A stretch of 64,000 nucleotides of DNA from Lunularia cruciata (lineage: Eukaryota > Streptophyta > Marchantiopsida > Lunulariales > Lunulariaceae): NCBI GenBank assembly GCA_948567375.1, contig OX419756.1:61642333-61706332 (forward strand), in the 5' to 3' direction. Under the pieces are notes generated by a model, which worked only from the letters and a program-made list of their open reading frames with translations, was not told where the DNA came from and searched no databases. The position numbers and the translations under genes were made by a program. Positions within the stretch are counted from its first letter, which is position 1, and each line of letters opens with the position of its first letter. Positions 20,525 through 33,849 of this stretch are shown here, one piece after another.

Positions 20525-21555
20525 CAATTTGACAATAATAAAAGCAACCACCATTTACTTGTAAATGTTCTTGATTTGATGTGCCTATGGTCTTTGTTGG
20601 ATGACAACAATGTCCATTAGTGTTGGTTCATCCACCCATGCTGGATTATTTTTTCAGGTTTGTGGAGGTCTAGGTCAAGACAATTCTTAGTAGCAATTGA
20701 GCATTATGCTTAGCCATCTGCATGGGCTCTTAGAGATGTTTGAGTTTTCACAAGGTTATTTCTAATTTGGTGCATAATTTTGAACCTCTTACAAACCAAT
20801 CCAAACCTTTAACTTCTTGTATTTCTGGAATTAACATCATGGTGTTTTGGAATTAAGAAATGTAAATTCTATTGAATTGATCCATCAATTCTACCAATTC
20901 ATCTTGTGGAACACATGCATCCTTCACGGCTTGGAATTGCCCAATGACCACACTCTTGAAGTCTCCACATGTTAGAATTTGAGCAAAAAATTTCCATTGA
21001 ATTTACTCCACAATAATTTTGCCACTCCATCTAATTGACTTGAAGCTAAAAGGATTTTTCTTTGATCATCTAGGAGATTGTGACTTCAAAGTAACATTCA
21101 CAATCAAACACAAAGTTCTATACTACACACGGTAGATTCTAGCCTTCAAAGACCTTTTGGTTATGGGAATTGGACACAATCTTCTCCTTCTCAAAATTCT
21201 TCTTTCTCTAGTTGCACTGCTTGTTTCCCATCATAATCTCTCTTTTCCAACAATTGCCAAAAATGCTCAATTTGTTGATGTAGACCAATGATAACTTTGG
21301 GCATTATTGTCATGATTATTATTCTATCAACTATCTAGCTTAACATATACATGAAACATGTCCAATGTTCTTTATAAGCTACAATTGGAAGGATGAATGG
21401 TTCATTAGACAAGGTAATTATTTTCAAAAAATCTTTGCTAAAGAGAGAAGTGATCAATTTCTAGAAATGGTGCTTTGGTAGCACATGGACACAAAAATCC
21501 CAATGGTTTAGGGGAGACTGATTTGGTGATCCATAGATTCCATCCATCCCATTCT
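20525..21555 (-). pseudogene. C1 gag fragment flanking copia element 1
   Basis: Minus-strand C1 gag: text matching LDWFVRGLK and the IMQI / FQNTIMLI segment at about 20770-20850, and the leader AIGFWDFCVHVLPKH-like stretch near 21490. It is more decayed than other copies. Copia starts at the knuckle, at the same C1 position as in the 36.6-kb copy. Confidence 0.7.
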
Positions 21556-21556
21556 T

Positions 21557-21992
21557 GCTCTAGTATCAATATGAAGGACCAAGAAAAGAAACAAAAATGG
21601 AAGGTCAAGTCACATTGAAGTTCTCAATTGTATGGAACTCCAAATGCCTAGTATGAACTTGGACTTTAATATTTAAAGGGAAGCAACACAAGGCTCTTGA
21701 GAAGCTTCCAAGGAAGCTTCTTTCTCAAAGTTGCCTTCTTGGTATGCAAGCTAAGCTACCCCAAAAGCTACTAAGGAAACCTCCTTCTTAAAACCAGCTA
21801 CTTGGCATACAAGGTAAGCTAGCCGGTAACTTGATATGCAAGTTACTTGATTCTTTGAAGGTACATAGAAGGTTCCCACTAAGAACCTTCCAAAGTGCTT
21901 CTAGAACATTCTTAGAATTCTTAATTATATTTGGATTATTTTACTAGCTAATTAATCTTTATTTACTCATTTGTCAACTCTATATTATTACA
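21557..21992 (-). repeat. C1 5' LTR with decayed primer site
   Basis: The LTR spans 21572-21992, TGAAGG...TTACA on the plus strand. The primer site at 21557-21568 reads TGATACTAGAGC on the minus strand. GAAGCTTCC and GGAAGCTTCT dimers lie at about 21691-21720. Confidence 0.8.
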
Positions 21993-22971
21993 TGGATGCA
22001 ATACCAATAGCTAGACATATTACCTAGAGATGGAAATTGGTTTGATAACATCTGAAAAGATATTATATATGATGGACTAAGTAGATCAGATAGAAGTGTC
22101 ACCAAAAGAGTACTTATACTAGTAGAGCAAGAGCCAAAAACACCCTAAAAACTTCAAAGCCACTTTTGGAGACCTAAATGAAGGTTTGTCTCCTCCATCC
22201 GGATTGTTTTTCTTGTTGAGAACTTTCTAATAATATCTCACCCATGCAACTATGAGCTTCTTATAGGAATATTACTTAAAGATTCCCTCTAATCAACTTG
22301 TTTGACCAACCAAATAGGACAAGGATCTACATGTCACTCATCCATGCAACTAATCTAGGGGTAGAGCTTGCTGACATGTCATCAATCCATGTATTTGATC
22401 CAAGGGTGGATCCACTTTTTTATATAATAAAGGCAAGGTGATCCTTTGAGTATTGAGTGTTGAAGTTGTGTTTTCTATCTTGTGTTTCTCTCGGGTGTCC
22501 TCTTGTCTCTAAAATATTACAATGTCATCAAAGTAGGCATTTCAATCCAATAGAGTGGATCACCTCTCTTGGAGCAACATAGGCTAATGAGATTGAGTAA
22601 TTTTGAGCGGAGAAAACTTAGTGGAAATGATAGATTGGGCTTGGTTTAGAGAGTGAATGGGATGGAGGCAACTGGAGGACAATTTTTTGCAGTTTACTTT
22701 CCATTCTTGAATCCATTCCACATCAATATTATGTGCTCCAATGTGAGCAAGTGAGAATATATCTCATTTATCATTTTGGAGCAAAGTTCATAAACATAGT
22801 GATTAATCCAATAAACTTGGTAATTCTTCCTATTGTGATATATGATAGAGAGGAAGATTTGACAATCTATATTCTATAATGATGCAATGGATCTAAATAT
22901 ACCAAATCCTCTACCTTTCAATTGCAAATGTAGAAATCCATTATGTGGTTAGACCAAAAGTGATGTTTAGG
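21993..22971. other. Unassigned 980 bp between two C1 LTRs
   Basis: No convincing coding region, and I found no match to the families described here. The low CpG suggests old repeat DNA. Confidence 0.4.
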
Positions 22972-23341
22972 TGTAACAATATGGAATTTAGCAATGAAGT
23001 TAGTTAGGGCTAATGAAGTAGCAAATAAGCCAAACTTTTTTAGAATATTCTAAAAGTATCTAGGAAGTTTCTTGGAAAGCTTCCCAAATAGAGAGGAGGC
23101 TTGCACTCCAAGTAGGGAGTTTCTCAAAGGAAGCTTCTAGAAGCTTTTAACTAGCTTAGCTTGCATGCCAATTAGATAGCTTCTAAAAGGAAGCTTCTTG
23201 AGAAGCTTCTGAAGAGCCTTGTATACTCTTTATAAATACTAGAGCCAAAGCTTATGCTAGGCATTTGGAGTTTCCTTTGCTCAAGTGTCCCAATGTGATC
23301 TTCCATTCTCTTATTTCTCTTCTTGGTCTTGATCTTTTACA
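22972..23341 (+). repeat. C1 5' LTR
   Basis: 370 bp, TGTAACAATATGG...CTTTTACA. A TATAAATA box sits at 23231-23238. Heat-shock pentamers lie upstream of it at 23129-23143 (three contiguous) and 23189-23210 (two GAAGCTTC dimers two bases apart). A primer site follows. Confidence 0.92.
23129..23143 (+). promoter_or_regulatory. Heat-shock-element-like array upstream of LTR TATA box
   Basis: GGAAG CTTCT AGAAG, three perfect contiguous pentamers about 90 bp upstream of the TATA box at 23231, with a further array at 23189-23210. Confidence 0.55.
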
Positions 23342-23342
23342 T

Positions 23343-23354
23343 TGGTATCAGAGC
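23343..23354 (+). promoter_or_regulatory. C1 primer binding site (tRNA-iMet)
   Basis: Perfect TGGTATCAGAGC one base after the LTR end. Confidence 0.96.
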
Positions 23355-24511
23355 AAGAATAGGATGAATGGATCACCAAATACATTTCTGCCAAACCATT
23401 GGAATTTTTGTGTTTAGATACTACCCAAGCATTGTTTCACATGGTTCATCACTACACACTTTGGGTAAGATTTTTTGAATACAACCACCTTGTCCGAGGA
23501 ACCCTTGGTACTTTCAGTTATAACTTATGGAGAATGATGGACGTGTTGCATTTATGTGTTAATAAATTAGATAAAGTGAGGGTGATGTGATAGATTAGTA
23601 ACTATGGCAATAATGCCCAAGGTTATCACTGCTATGCAGCAACAGATTGAGCACCTTACTCGATTGTTGGATGAACAAGATCATTGACAACAAGAGCGTG
23701 TAGAGAGAGTACCAGTTTGAGAAGGAGAAGACCAAATCTGATTTCCAAAACCCAAGAATTTGAAGGCAATAATCTTTTGGGTGCAATGGAGACTTTTGTG
23801 TGAGAATTATGAATGTTATTTTGAAGCTACAAGTCTTCAAGACAAACAGAAATAGATTCTCTTGGCTTCTAGCCAATTGGATGGAGAAGCAAAGCTATGG
23901 TGGCAATTCTTGGTGGAGCAAGTTGAATGGAAAATTGTTGCACCAATCTTGACATGAGAAAATTCAAGAGTGTAATTATTGGTCAATTCCAAGCTATAAA
24001 TTCCATATGAGCTGCACAAGATAAGTTGGCAGAGCTGAAGCAGATTGGCTCTATAAGAAATTACATCATGCAATTCAATAACATCATCATGCAAATTTCA
24101 GATAGACTAGAAGGTGAAGCTTTGGATTGATTTGTGAGTGTCTTGAAGTCACAAAATAAATTAAAGGTACCTATGGAAGAGCCACAACACTTGGAGGAAG
24201 CCCTAGGTTGGCAGAATGCTTTGATTCCTTGGTTGCACCAACTTGGTCCTGACCTTGACCTCCACAAAACCTACCAATACATTACACGCAGATGGAAGAA
24301 TTGGCACCAATGGGGATTGTTGCCAATCAATGAAGACCACTTGGCACTATAGATAGAGAAGAATTGCAACAGAATGGTTGTTGTTTCTATTATCACCAAA
24401 TTGGACATTGTATCGTTCAATGTCCACTCAAGAATGGGCAACCTCGACAAGTCACCCATATGGAGTTTGTGGAGCAGAATGATCAAGGAAACAAAGAATC
24501 CCAAGATTGAA
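23355..24511 (+). pseudogene. C1 gag, truncated at nucleocapsid
   Basis: Leader, then an ATG at 23604 matching the gag start at 10756. The body carries QQIEHLTRLLDEQD, FEGNNLLGAMETFV-type text and LDGEAKLWWQFLVEQVEW in shifting frames. The knuckle near 24380 reads CFYYHQIGHCIVQC: the second Cys has become Tyr. Homology ends at about 24511, against an AT-rich sequence shared with 49.6 kb. No protease follows. Confidence 0.82.
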
Positions 24512-26270
24512 GATTGAAAGTACACATTCAAGTAAGCAGATTACCATTATTTTTTATTTAGAATAAAAGGAGAATAGTATTTGATATATTGTAATGAACA
24601 AATTAATAGTAACTATTCAAATTTTTTAAAGACATAAACAACACACTAGAAAATGAATGTGATTAAATGAACATTGGTTTGATGTTTTTATTTGATTAAA
24701 AGTAAAAAATTATAATTATGCATTAAAAAGTTTGAATGAGTGAATATGGAATGAAGATTGATTCTATGTTTATAATTGATCGACAAATAATAGTAGAATG
24801 GAGCATTGAAAAAAATCATCAATGAACACTAATAAATATGAAAATGTAAATAATTTAAAATCAATATAAGTAAAAATTTTAATTATTTAATTTAAAAAAA
24901 AATTCACTTCTTATATAAATAAATTTAAATGTTTTAATATTATAATCCAAAAATTTTTAAGTAATACTGGAATCAATCTAAGCAAGACTGAACAAATCAT
25001 CATTTGACATATCAATATACAAAACAATCTCCTAATTTGATATGTTAAGAAAAGTCCAAATATTGAAATATACATCTTGTTGTAAAAATGATTGATTGTG
25101 ATTAATGCTAGCCAAGCAACTCAACACCACTAAGAGACTGCTTTTCCTGAAAAAGATTGCCTCTGGAGATTGACCAAAAAAAAGGTTCACGTCATCCAAC
25201 TCTAGAAGATTTTATACACAAGTATTCAAGAAGGTAAATGTTGTAATCAAAATCAAAATGTCTTTGTTATTGTCTCTCCAAAACACCAAGGAGTTTTTCA
25301 GAGTGGCACCAAGGCAGAACATCACTACAGCTAGCATTTTACTTAAGAATGGTTACATATCTTGTTTATTGCAAATGTAGTCCCAAGGTTGAGAATTCTA
25401 ATCTTCTCATTAAATTAATAAAGAAGAAGGTGTATGACTATTACAAATAGAACATTAGTGGAAAATACCAAAAATGAGTGTTCTAGTTAATTTTAGTAGA
25501 TCTTGTGAGATGACCCGTAAATTTTGCAAATTACAAGATTCCAATAAGAAAAGTAAGTTTGTACATTGTATAAAGATTATGCAAAGCTAAAATTTGTACA
25601 AGACCATAGTAACCTTAGTGTAGATAAGCATAGATGGTCTTTATTGTATTCACTATTGTGATAAATGGTACTTGAATATATAGTGTTTTTATTTTGTTTA
25701 TTATTGATTATCTAAATTGTTAGATTTGTACCTAAAACAATATTTGAAATATTATTTTGCCTTGGTCACATTCAGGTTATGCATGCATGCATGTTATTCA
25801 GGTTATGCAATAACCAATCAAAATTTTCATTTAGTTTTATGACTAAATATACAAATAATTACCTCTTCTTGCATAAGTTGTAAACTATAAGCTTTGTGTG
25901 TGTTATAAAAATTTGAAGAAAGAGCTAAGCTGGATAAGCACACAAGGAAATGTTTAACAGAGTTTAACAAATATATAGGAAAAAACATTTAGAAATAAAA
26001 AAGCCAAATCCTCCAATCTTTATCCCAAAAAGTTTTGACAAAATTTGTCTAAGATGGAGTTCATGTTGTTTTTGTTCAAATCAAATTGATCAAATATCCT
26101 CTTATATCAACAAATGACTAAGAAAATGAAACAAAATTCACCCTACCCTCATTGATTCTTTCCATAAAGTCTCCATATTGTCAAAATCAAAAGTCATTGT
26201 ACCATATGAACATAAAAGTATGAATGTTAGGTTTAAATATTTAGCTCTTATAACTAAGAGTATCCACTAT
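24512..26270. repeat. AT-rich noncoding segment, copy 1 of 2
   Basis: About 1.75 kb, very AT-rich, with no supported ORF. It aligns almost end to end with 49632-51345 in the same orientation, including ATTTGATATATTG, the stretch around CAAACTCAACAC/CAACTCAACAC and ATAAGTTGTAAACTATAAGC. In both places it lies next to minus-strand G2 sequence. Confidence 0.85.
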
Positions 26271-26279
26271 CCATCCTCA

Positions 26280-27480
26280 TGTTCTTCCTTGGAGTCTTTG
26301 TTGATGATGTTGAACTAGTAGTACAAGTACTCCTTGTGGGCTTTGGACTATCCTTACTAGGAGTAAATTCTTGATAAGAATGTATATCATCTGCAAAATA
26401 TACTCTCTTCTTCTCTTATGCCAAAAGCTCCAAGTTAAGACCTTTGGAGTTTGAGCATTCTCTCTTTTTATACTTGCTCTCCATCACATCTATGGAAACT
26501 ATCTCCTTACCGCTATTTTTCATAGGAGGCACTAAGGCTTCACCACCTCTCTCTTTCTCTCTATTTGCCTTCTCATAACACCTTCCTCCATGGTATGTGG
26601 AATTTGTGCAATTCTTTTGGATGTGACTTTTACCTCCATAACCAAAATAATTTTTATCATTGAAATTGCTAGATGGTTGGCCTCCTCTATATGGATAGTT
26701 CCATAACTCTTAGGTCTTCTCTCAAAATTTTGGTCCACCTCTATCTTCTTCCATAGTTGCACCATATTGGTCTTGAGATTTGCAAGTTACTCCATGATAG
26801 TTTAAAGGGGATCTTTTGGTAGTGGTGCAAGAATAGAAGCACCTCTTACTTGTGGTGGCACCCTTGCTACCAAAGGATCAAGAGAACCACAATACTTGTA
26901 GGCTTGTGGATGATGTACAACCTCCTTCACCACCACATCACTCTCATCTCCTTCTAAATTCTCCTCCATACAAATTGCAATATTGATAGCTTCCATCTTG
27001 GAAGAAGATTTCTCATATCCCACCTTGCTTTGAATTTTCAGTTTCAACCCTCCCAAAAATTCTTGGTGAGCATGGTTCATATCCCACGCATGGTACTCTC
27101 CACATCATCCATACTCTTCCTCAACACTATGCATAACTTGGATTCTAACTTTTCCACTAATTTTGCAAAAACACTCACTTTATCTCCATATCCTTGCTTG
27201 AGGAATTTTATGTTACTCATCAACCTCTCATAACTCTCATCCAAATTTTTTTTTTAATGAGTGTTATAGTCAAACTCTTGCAAGACTCCTCTTGCCCATC
27301 TATTTATTTTTCTGGTATACTAAGTCATACCATATAAGAGCTACATCCTCAAAGAAATCAAATACCAATGTGGCCACTCATTCTTCCTTCTCTCATTGTT
27401 TTCTATGCAAGCCCTCTTGAAGTCTCTCATAAAAGCCTCCACATCCTTTCTATGTTTGCCAAAGAAAACTAGGAGTCTTC
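26280..27480 (-). pseudogene. G2 gag, block B
   Basis: Same order as 3118-4700 in reverse. 26802-27080 reads HQEFLGGLKLKIQSKVGYEK, MEAINIAICMEENLEGDESD and VARVPPQV; 26532-26765 reads MVQLWKKIEVDQNFERRP. The knuckle Cys residues near 26630 are damaged. It is truncated at about 26280, near the protease start, and joins the AT-rich segment. The capsid start is at about 27430-27480. Confidence 0.8.
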
Positions 27481-27509
27481 CCATCTTTATCACTCACTCC
27501 CTTTCCTTC

Positions 27510-27511
<2 letters not shown>

Positions 27512-27548
<37 letters not shown>

Positions 27549-27560
27549 CATGTGTGTGTG
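27512..27560. repeat. (TA)n(TG)n microsatellite
   Basis: About 16 TA dinucleotides, then CATACATGTGTGTGTGTA, at the position homologous to 3047-3113. Confidence 0.95.
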
Positions 27561-29055
27561 TATTTTTTGATTGTCTCTCACCTTATAACTAATAAAGTAC
27601 AAACATGACTTACACCATTTTAGAGTAGTCAACCATAGGCAATAAAAAAGATTCAAGTTGCTCTAGGATTTCCATTGCATGATCAAATCCCAAGGTGCAT
27701 ATTAGTCAAACTCTCATGGATAGTTTATTCATCAATTGAAAAGTTACTCTATCACTAATCTTGAGATCTATTTGATGAAGGTATTTTCTCCATAGTGGTA
27801 CTAAGACTCTCCCCAAGATCTTTCACCAATGTCTCCAAAATTGCTATTACTCCACTACAATCATGCACTTTTGGAAGTCCTTCAACTCCACAAACCTCAC
27901 ACATCTCCTTGGTTTTAGATTTCTTCCTTTCAAGCTTGGTAAAGAAAATCCAACATGTAGTTCTAAGTCAAGTAACCTTCTCTTTTCCCTCAATCTCTTA
28001 CTCTCGGAGGTCACTAAACATGAACTTGCGTTATATCTCTTCTCTCTTTATAAAAGGCACTTAGAACCACTCTTTCCTCCAAGTGGTGTAAGTTTTTGGA
28101 TCCTCTATACACTCTTTTCAAATTCTATTCTAAACTCTCTTTTCTAATCAACCCCTAAAATCAGATCAAACCCTTATGGGACCTTGCAAAGCATCAAATT
28201 CCACTCTTGATGCCCCCCATTCTCCCAAGATGAGTCTAAACACTCAAACATAGTTTTGGTTGTTCTCACACTCTTCACGCATGAGAACTCAACTCCTTAG
28301 AAATGACCCTTCTTCACAATCTCAATTAATCCTCCAAACTAGAAACTCTAAATTCTGTGAAATTTTGCACACACAAGCTCCATCTAGGGATTCCTCCCTA
28401 GATGATTTCAGTTGTTTTCATTGAGCCATTTGGCTATTAAACCTCTTTATTTAACACACATCTTCTCAGATTTGGTGTAAACCACCCCCCAGAAATTTAT
28501 AACTTCCTATGCAAGAATGATCTCTCCTTAATTTGTAAACCCAAAGAGAGAATCTATTGCACTGAATTTATTTAGAAAGTTTAAGAAAATATTTTTTCAA
28601 AATTGATAAATAACAAACTCTATAAAAAATTCTAGAGATTTTATAGTTATTATGAATAGTTTACCCTTCCATCTCCCAAAACTTCTAGCCTAGTGTTTGT
28701 AGTAGCACTTATAATAGTTTTAAGTGTCCAAACTGAAATTTTATTCAGGTTTCCCTTTATGGAAATTTAAGATTCACATATCAAACTTTAGGTTTTGCCC
28801 AAAATCAACATTATCTACAAAATTTACAATCCACCTCACACAATCTCTCCAAATCATCTCATGCATATAGTATATATCATACCTGCTCAATAAATCATAA
28901 AGAACTATAAGGTTTATGAAAAATATATCCAAGATATCCTACACAAGTTTAGCCTTCTCATCCCCTAATTTTCTGTCCAAGTGAGCTCTCATAGTCTCCT
29001 TCTTTCTAATATACAATTGAACATGGAACATTATCTTGTCTTCTATAGAGTACTT
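27561..29055 (-). mobile_element. G2 leader, block B
   Basis: Aligns with 1538-3046 in reverse. On the plus strand (antisense to the element), shorter pieces of the antisense ORF are open at 27795-28064 and 27863-28147. Confidence 0.65.
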
Positions 29056-29760
29056 GGTAAAGGAACCAAAAAAAGAACCATTATATCTCTCACTCAAGAT
29101 GAATCTCTAATTTCTATTAAAGTAGTGAAACATGGACTAAGAAGGCAAAGAACTACAACTCCATCTCATTCCTCCAAAGCTAGAACTCCAAGGTACCTCC
29201 AAGACTCAAGACATTGCTCATTAAGAGCTCAATGAGAGAGATACTTACAAAATGAAAGGATGATGAGTAACTCCTCACTCCTATCTTATATACTTGTGAA
29301 AAGGCTATAGACCAAGTTACTTATTATTGGAGTAACTCAAGTTACTAGGCTTAAAAGTAAAAACATATCTAAAAGTCTAAAGGAATATCCAAGCACATGG
29401 GAATAGTCCCATGAGTCGGTGATTGTATCCTTACCTTCCAACTAATTCAAGGATTCCCTTACATGGACTGTCCTTAGACTAGAGAAAAAGCCACCCCAAC
29501 AAGGCTTGTAGACCTAAAAGTTCTCAAATCTTTCCTCAAAGTCAAATACCTATGAATAATAGCAAATCAATAAACTAGAAGACAAAATAGTGATGTTAAC
29601 TCTTTTCCCTTCTCTAGAATAGGGTCACTTTTATCTTAGCTAGGACTAAGTCTAGTAATCATGACTAATGTACAAGCTTAGCTTAACTTTATATAGATAA
29701 TAAATTTCCACTACTTGCACACTAAACTTAATATTCCTATAGAGCATACATGCACCAACA
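29056..29760 (-). mobile_element. G2 LTR and primer site, block B
   Basis: The primer site is 29056-29068 (TGGTTCCTTTACC on the minus strand). The LTR runs from about 29073 to 29760, where it begins TGTTGGTGCATG, and lies directly against C1 RNase H/RT sequence, the same junction as at 818 and 56456. Confidence 0.65.
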
Positions 29761-31339
29761 AATGTTATAGAACTGCCAATAAAAACTTGCCAATCCATTA
29801 AATGCCTGGACTTCCATGGAATCCTTAGGAGTAAGCTAATTATTAATGGCCTTGGTTTTTCCTCTTCCATATTGATCTACTTTGATAAGACCTTATGATC
29901 CAAAAAGGTAACTTCCTTATACCATAAGGTACACTTTGATCTCTTGTAGTAAAACTCCCATTAGTGTAATTTTAAGATTTATTGTATGAAACTCTTGTGT
30001 TTTACCTCTATCTTACCATAGATTAAAATATCATCCAAATAACACCACAATATATAGATCCAATAGCCCATCCAACACCCAATATATGCTCTGGTAGTTT
30101 TCATAGGTACTTATGAAAATTGCCGGAGCATTAGTGAACCCAAAGGTAAAACTCTCTATTCAAAATACCTGTACCTTGTGTGACCGGTAATATTTTGCAC
30201 TTCTTCCTTTTTAGTAGGAATCTTCCAATAGTTTTTTCAAAGGTCCAATTTGGAGAAGTATTGTGCTTCTTTCAATTTATCCAATAAATTATCAATTCAA
30301 GACAAAGGATACACATTCTTCTTTGTTTTTTTATTAAGGCTAGGGTAGTCAATAGAAAATTAAATTCCTCCATCTTTCTTTGGTACAAAGAGTATTTGTG
30401 CTCCCCAAGAAGATGTATTGGATTGTATAAAACCCTTCTCTAGAAACTCAATCAACATTGTTTGAAGCTCTTCTAACTCCTTTGATGAGAGCTTATAGAT
30501 TGATGTACTCATTGGAATACATCATAATAACTCAATCTTAAAAGGCATCCCTTGATAAGAGGGTAAACTCTTTGGAAAATCATCTAGAACACATTTGCAA
30601 ATTCCAAAACTATTTGATCAAGCATTGACTTTTGATCTTCATCATTGTATCCTTGCACAATAGATTTGATCCATATTGCAAAATTTAGAATATTTTCCTC
30701 CAAAGCTTGCTATATAGCTATTTTATTGAAAAAATTCCCATTTTGGGACAAATTGTTCTTAGGTGTCTTACTCAAAGATACCAACAACATAATTGGTTAT
30801 TTTTACCTTAGTGTTGTACTTGAATATGTTGTTGAGTCCAACCAAATTGAACCTTATGAGAGTTTAGGGTTAAGTTTAGACGTTCAAGCCAAGGAAGACC
30901 TAGATTGATATTATAGTGTAAGGAGGTGACTATAAATCCCATGTACTTAGAATACTCCTTCTTAGACTTGAATGCAAAAGGTTGTGAGGATCAAAGTGCA
31001 AAACCCTTTCTACCATCTACCATCATCAATTTATTGGATAAAATTATTTTTATAAGAATATTTAATTCTATTGCTAATTGCATGGACATAAAATTCTCAA
31101 AACTCCCAAAACTTACCAAATTCTACAACCACAATCTAATGTCATATTTGCAAGTGAATCAAACTTGCATAGGTTGAGCTTTCAATCCCATTGGAACAAG
31201 GCAAGTTTCTTGTAAGTGACTCAATATCTTCTACTAGTATTCATTGTTTCCATTTTCATTATGATCCATAATCTCTATTTAGATACCATTTTGGGGTTGT
31301 CTATTTTAGAGTGAATGTTCAAAAATATGATGTCACATT
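29761..31339 (-). pseudogene. C1 RT, protease and nucleocapsid remnants, block B
   Basis: Reading on the minus strand: nucleocapsid and protease region 31339-30600 (text similar to 14400-14620 and 11730-12005), then RT at 30500-29880 with FTFGFTNAPAIFI and VLDGLLDLYIVV, then the RNase H connection LTPKDSMEVQAFNGLASFY to 29761. Catalytic RT Asp residues are lost. It is interrupted by copia element 2 at 31340 and by the G2 LTR at 29760. Confidence 0.78.
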
Positions 31340-32138
31340 TGCTGGAGAAATCAAATTGGATTGAAAGAACAATGAAATACAACCTATTATACAAGCAAAA
31401 AATCATTCATCAATCTATTAAGGAGAAACATGCATAGAAATTACACAAATTTCATGTGGTTATGCTAACATCTACATATGTCTACAATGGCACGGGATTT
31501 TATTCATTCAAGTGTCAAAAAAATCTCAATTGACTACCCACACTACAATATTTATATACACTTGTACTTGTCATCCCTTATCTAGTTTTAGAATATGTGG
31601 TGCTTATTGATCCCATAGCTAACCCTAGATTTTATGGTACCAATTGATACATGTCACCTTCCCATAGCATACATTCCCGTAAGAGCTGTTGCAATAATAG
31701 AATCATTTAGTCCCATAATAGAATCCCATAGGACCATTCCCACAACCATCCTTATAGCTCCAATAGCCAATCCCGTAGGTCCCAAAACCAATCTTGTAGC
31801 TCCTATAGGATACATTTGTCTTAAACTTCATGTGGATGTAACTTTTTTCTAGAACTCCATTTTTTATGATCTTGGTACTCATGGAAAATCCTTGACAAGA
31901 TTCTTCCAATGAAATAAAGTATGTCTCATTTGAATTTGAATTCATAAAATAATCAATCCCAATGTGAATTGCTTTTTTATGTACTCCCATGAATAGAATC
32001 TTGTAATTTCAAGATCTATCCATACCTAACCTTCTACACTCCTACAGAAGATCTATATTGTATTGACTCTTCAATTTTCTTGTAGGATACTTTTCCAATA
32101 GAGCATTTCTATAATTAATCAAACTTCACACTTAATAA
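31340..32138 (-). repeat. Copia element 2 3' LTR
   Basis: About 800 bp. The polypurine tract AAGTGGGAGA on the minus strand (complement at about 32139-32148) immediately precedes its start TTATTAAGTGTG, the usual plant copia arrangement. It aligns with 35758-36574. Confidence 0.85.
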
Positions 32139-32149
32139 TCTCCCACTTG

Positions 32150-33720
32150 GACTCTAACATTACTTGTCACCTAATGTATATGACTTCTCTAATTAGTGAA
32201 CTTTGAAGTCTAATTGCAATTATGTATTGCTTGAGCTTCTCAATTGTGACTACCTTGGTAAAGATATCTACAGATTGCTTACTCCCACAATGTTTATCAA
32301 AGTTAGTACTCCATCATCTACCAATTCATCAATGAACTGATACCTTAATTTAATATGCTATGTCCTAACATGAACATAGGATTCTTTTCAAGATTGATAG
32401 CACTTTGGCTATCACCATGAAAAATACGTTCCTCTTGTTTCTTGCTTAGCTCAACCATAAAAATTTTCAATCAGATCATCTTCTTGCTAGCTTTTCAGGT
32501 GGCAATATACTCAAATTTTGTGGAATAATGAGCAAAAATCTTTTGAGATCATGACATCCAACTAATGGCAATACCACCCATGGTAAACACATACCATGTA
32601 GTGCTCTTTTTGCTATCAAAGTCACCTCCCAAATCTGCATCAATGAAGCCCTCTAAAATAGAATATGTTTGCTCTAAACAAAGTGCCTTATCAAAGGTAC
32701 CTTTCAAGTAGCATAATAGCCATTTGATTGCTTCTTAGATTTGACATGAGCCCATTCACAACTTCTATTGCATGAGCAATGTGTAGCTTAGTTCATACCA
32801 TTGCATACATCAAACTACCAATTGTCAATGCATAAGGTACTCTACTTATGTACTCTCTATCCACATCAATCTTGGTGATTGCTCCTTAGAGAGTTTGAAG
32901 TGAGTTCCCAGGGGAGTGGTTCAATTTTAGCATTTTATAAACCAAATTTTTCCATCAATTTCTTGATGTATTTTTCTTGAGATAACTTCAAAGTACCTTT
33001 TAATCCTCATTCCAAACATATGTTGTGAAGGACCTAGATCTTTCATTTCAAATTCATCAAACAACTTTCACCTTAGCTAGTTGATTTCCCTCATGTTGGA
33101 TCCAAAAACCAATAGGCCATCAATATAAAGCAACAAGATGATGTATGAAATCAACAAATGACTTAATGTAGCAACAATTATTGATTTTGCATAAAGTGTA
33201 ACCATTTTTGGTCATATAGCCATCAAATTTCAAGTACCACTATAGAGGAGCTTGTTTCAAAGCATAGAGATTCCTTTGCAAATTGAAAACAATTTCTCCT
33301 TTCTTAGTGATTTGAAACCTCTCCTCAATGTCTCCATATAGAAATGTTGTTTTTACATCTTGCTACTCTAGATGCAAATCCTCTATAGTCATAAGACCTA
33401 AGACTAATCTGATGGTATTCATCTTAACTAAGGGAGAGAAAAATTCATTATAGTCTATACCTTTGGTTTACAAAAGGTATAGATTGGTCCCGTTGAAAAC
33501 CATTTGCCATAAGTTTGACCTTGTACCACTTGCTTCCATCATGTTCTTCTTTGATCATGTACACCCATTTCTTATACAATGCTTTCTTTCCTTCTAGTAG
33601 CTTGTTAGTTACCAAGTCTCATTCTTCTCTAAGGATGACATCTCTTCCTTCATTGCAAGCACTACAATGAGTCCTCCGTTTGCATTTCATCTAAGAAGCA
33701 CTCAAGTTCACCATTTTTTG
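32150..33720 (-). pseudogene. Copia element 2 reverse transcriptase and RNase H
   Basis: RT occupies about 32900-33720; its catalytic motif reads YIDG instead of YVDD near 33115. RNase H occupies about 32150-32880: GGDFDSKKSTTWYVF near 32620, then AISWMS and a KASKK segment. Stops are numerous. The order and spacing match copia element 3 (58796-60500) closely. Confidence 0.82.
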
Positions 33721-33849
33721 TCTGGAGTAAGTAATAAATGGATGAGGAAAACCTCTCTATTGGTTCCTAAAATCTAGTAGATCTCTTCAAATCAGGTGTA
33801 GGTGTGATTGGATCTGGTATGATATCTCTATTTCTACTAAACTCCTAAA

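Noticed and set aside
22441..22540. Possible LTR end and primer site (ATATTACAATGTCATCAAAGT)
   Set aside because: No partner LTR, no known tRNA complement and no following gag that I could support.
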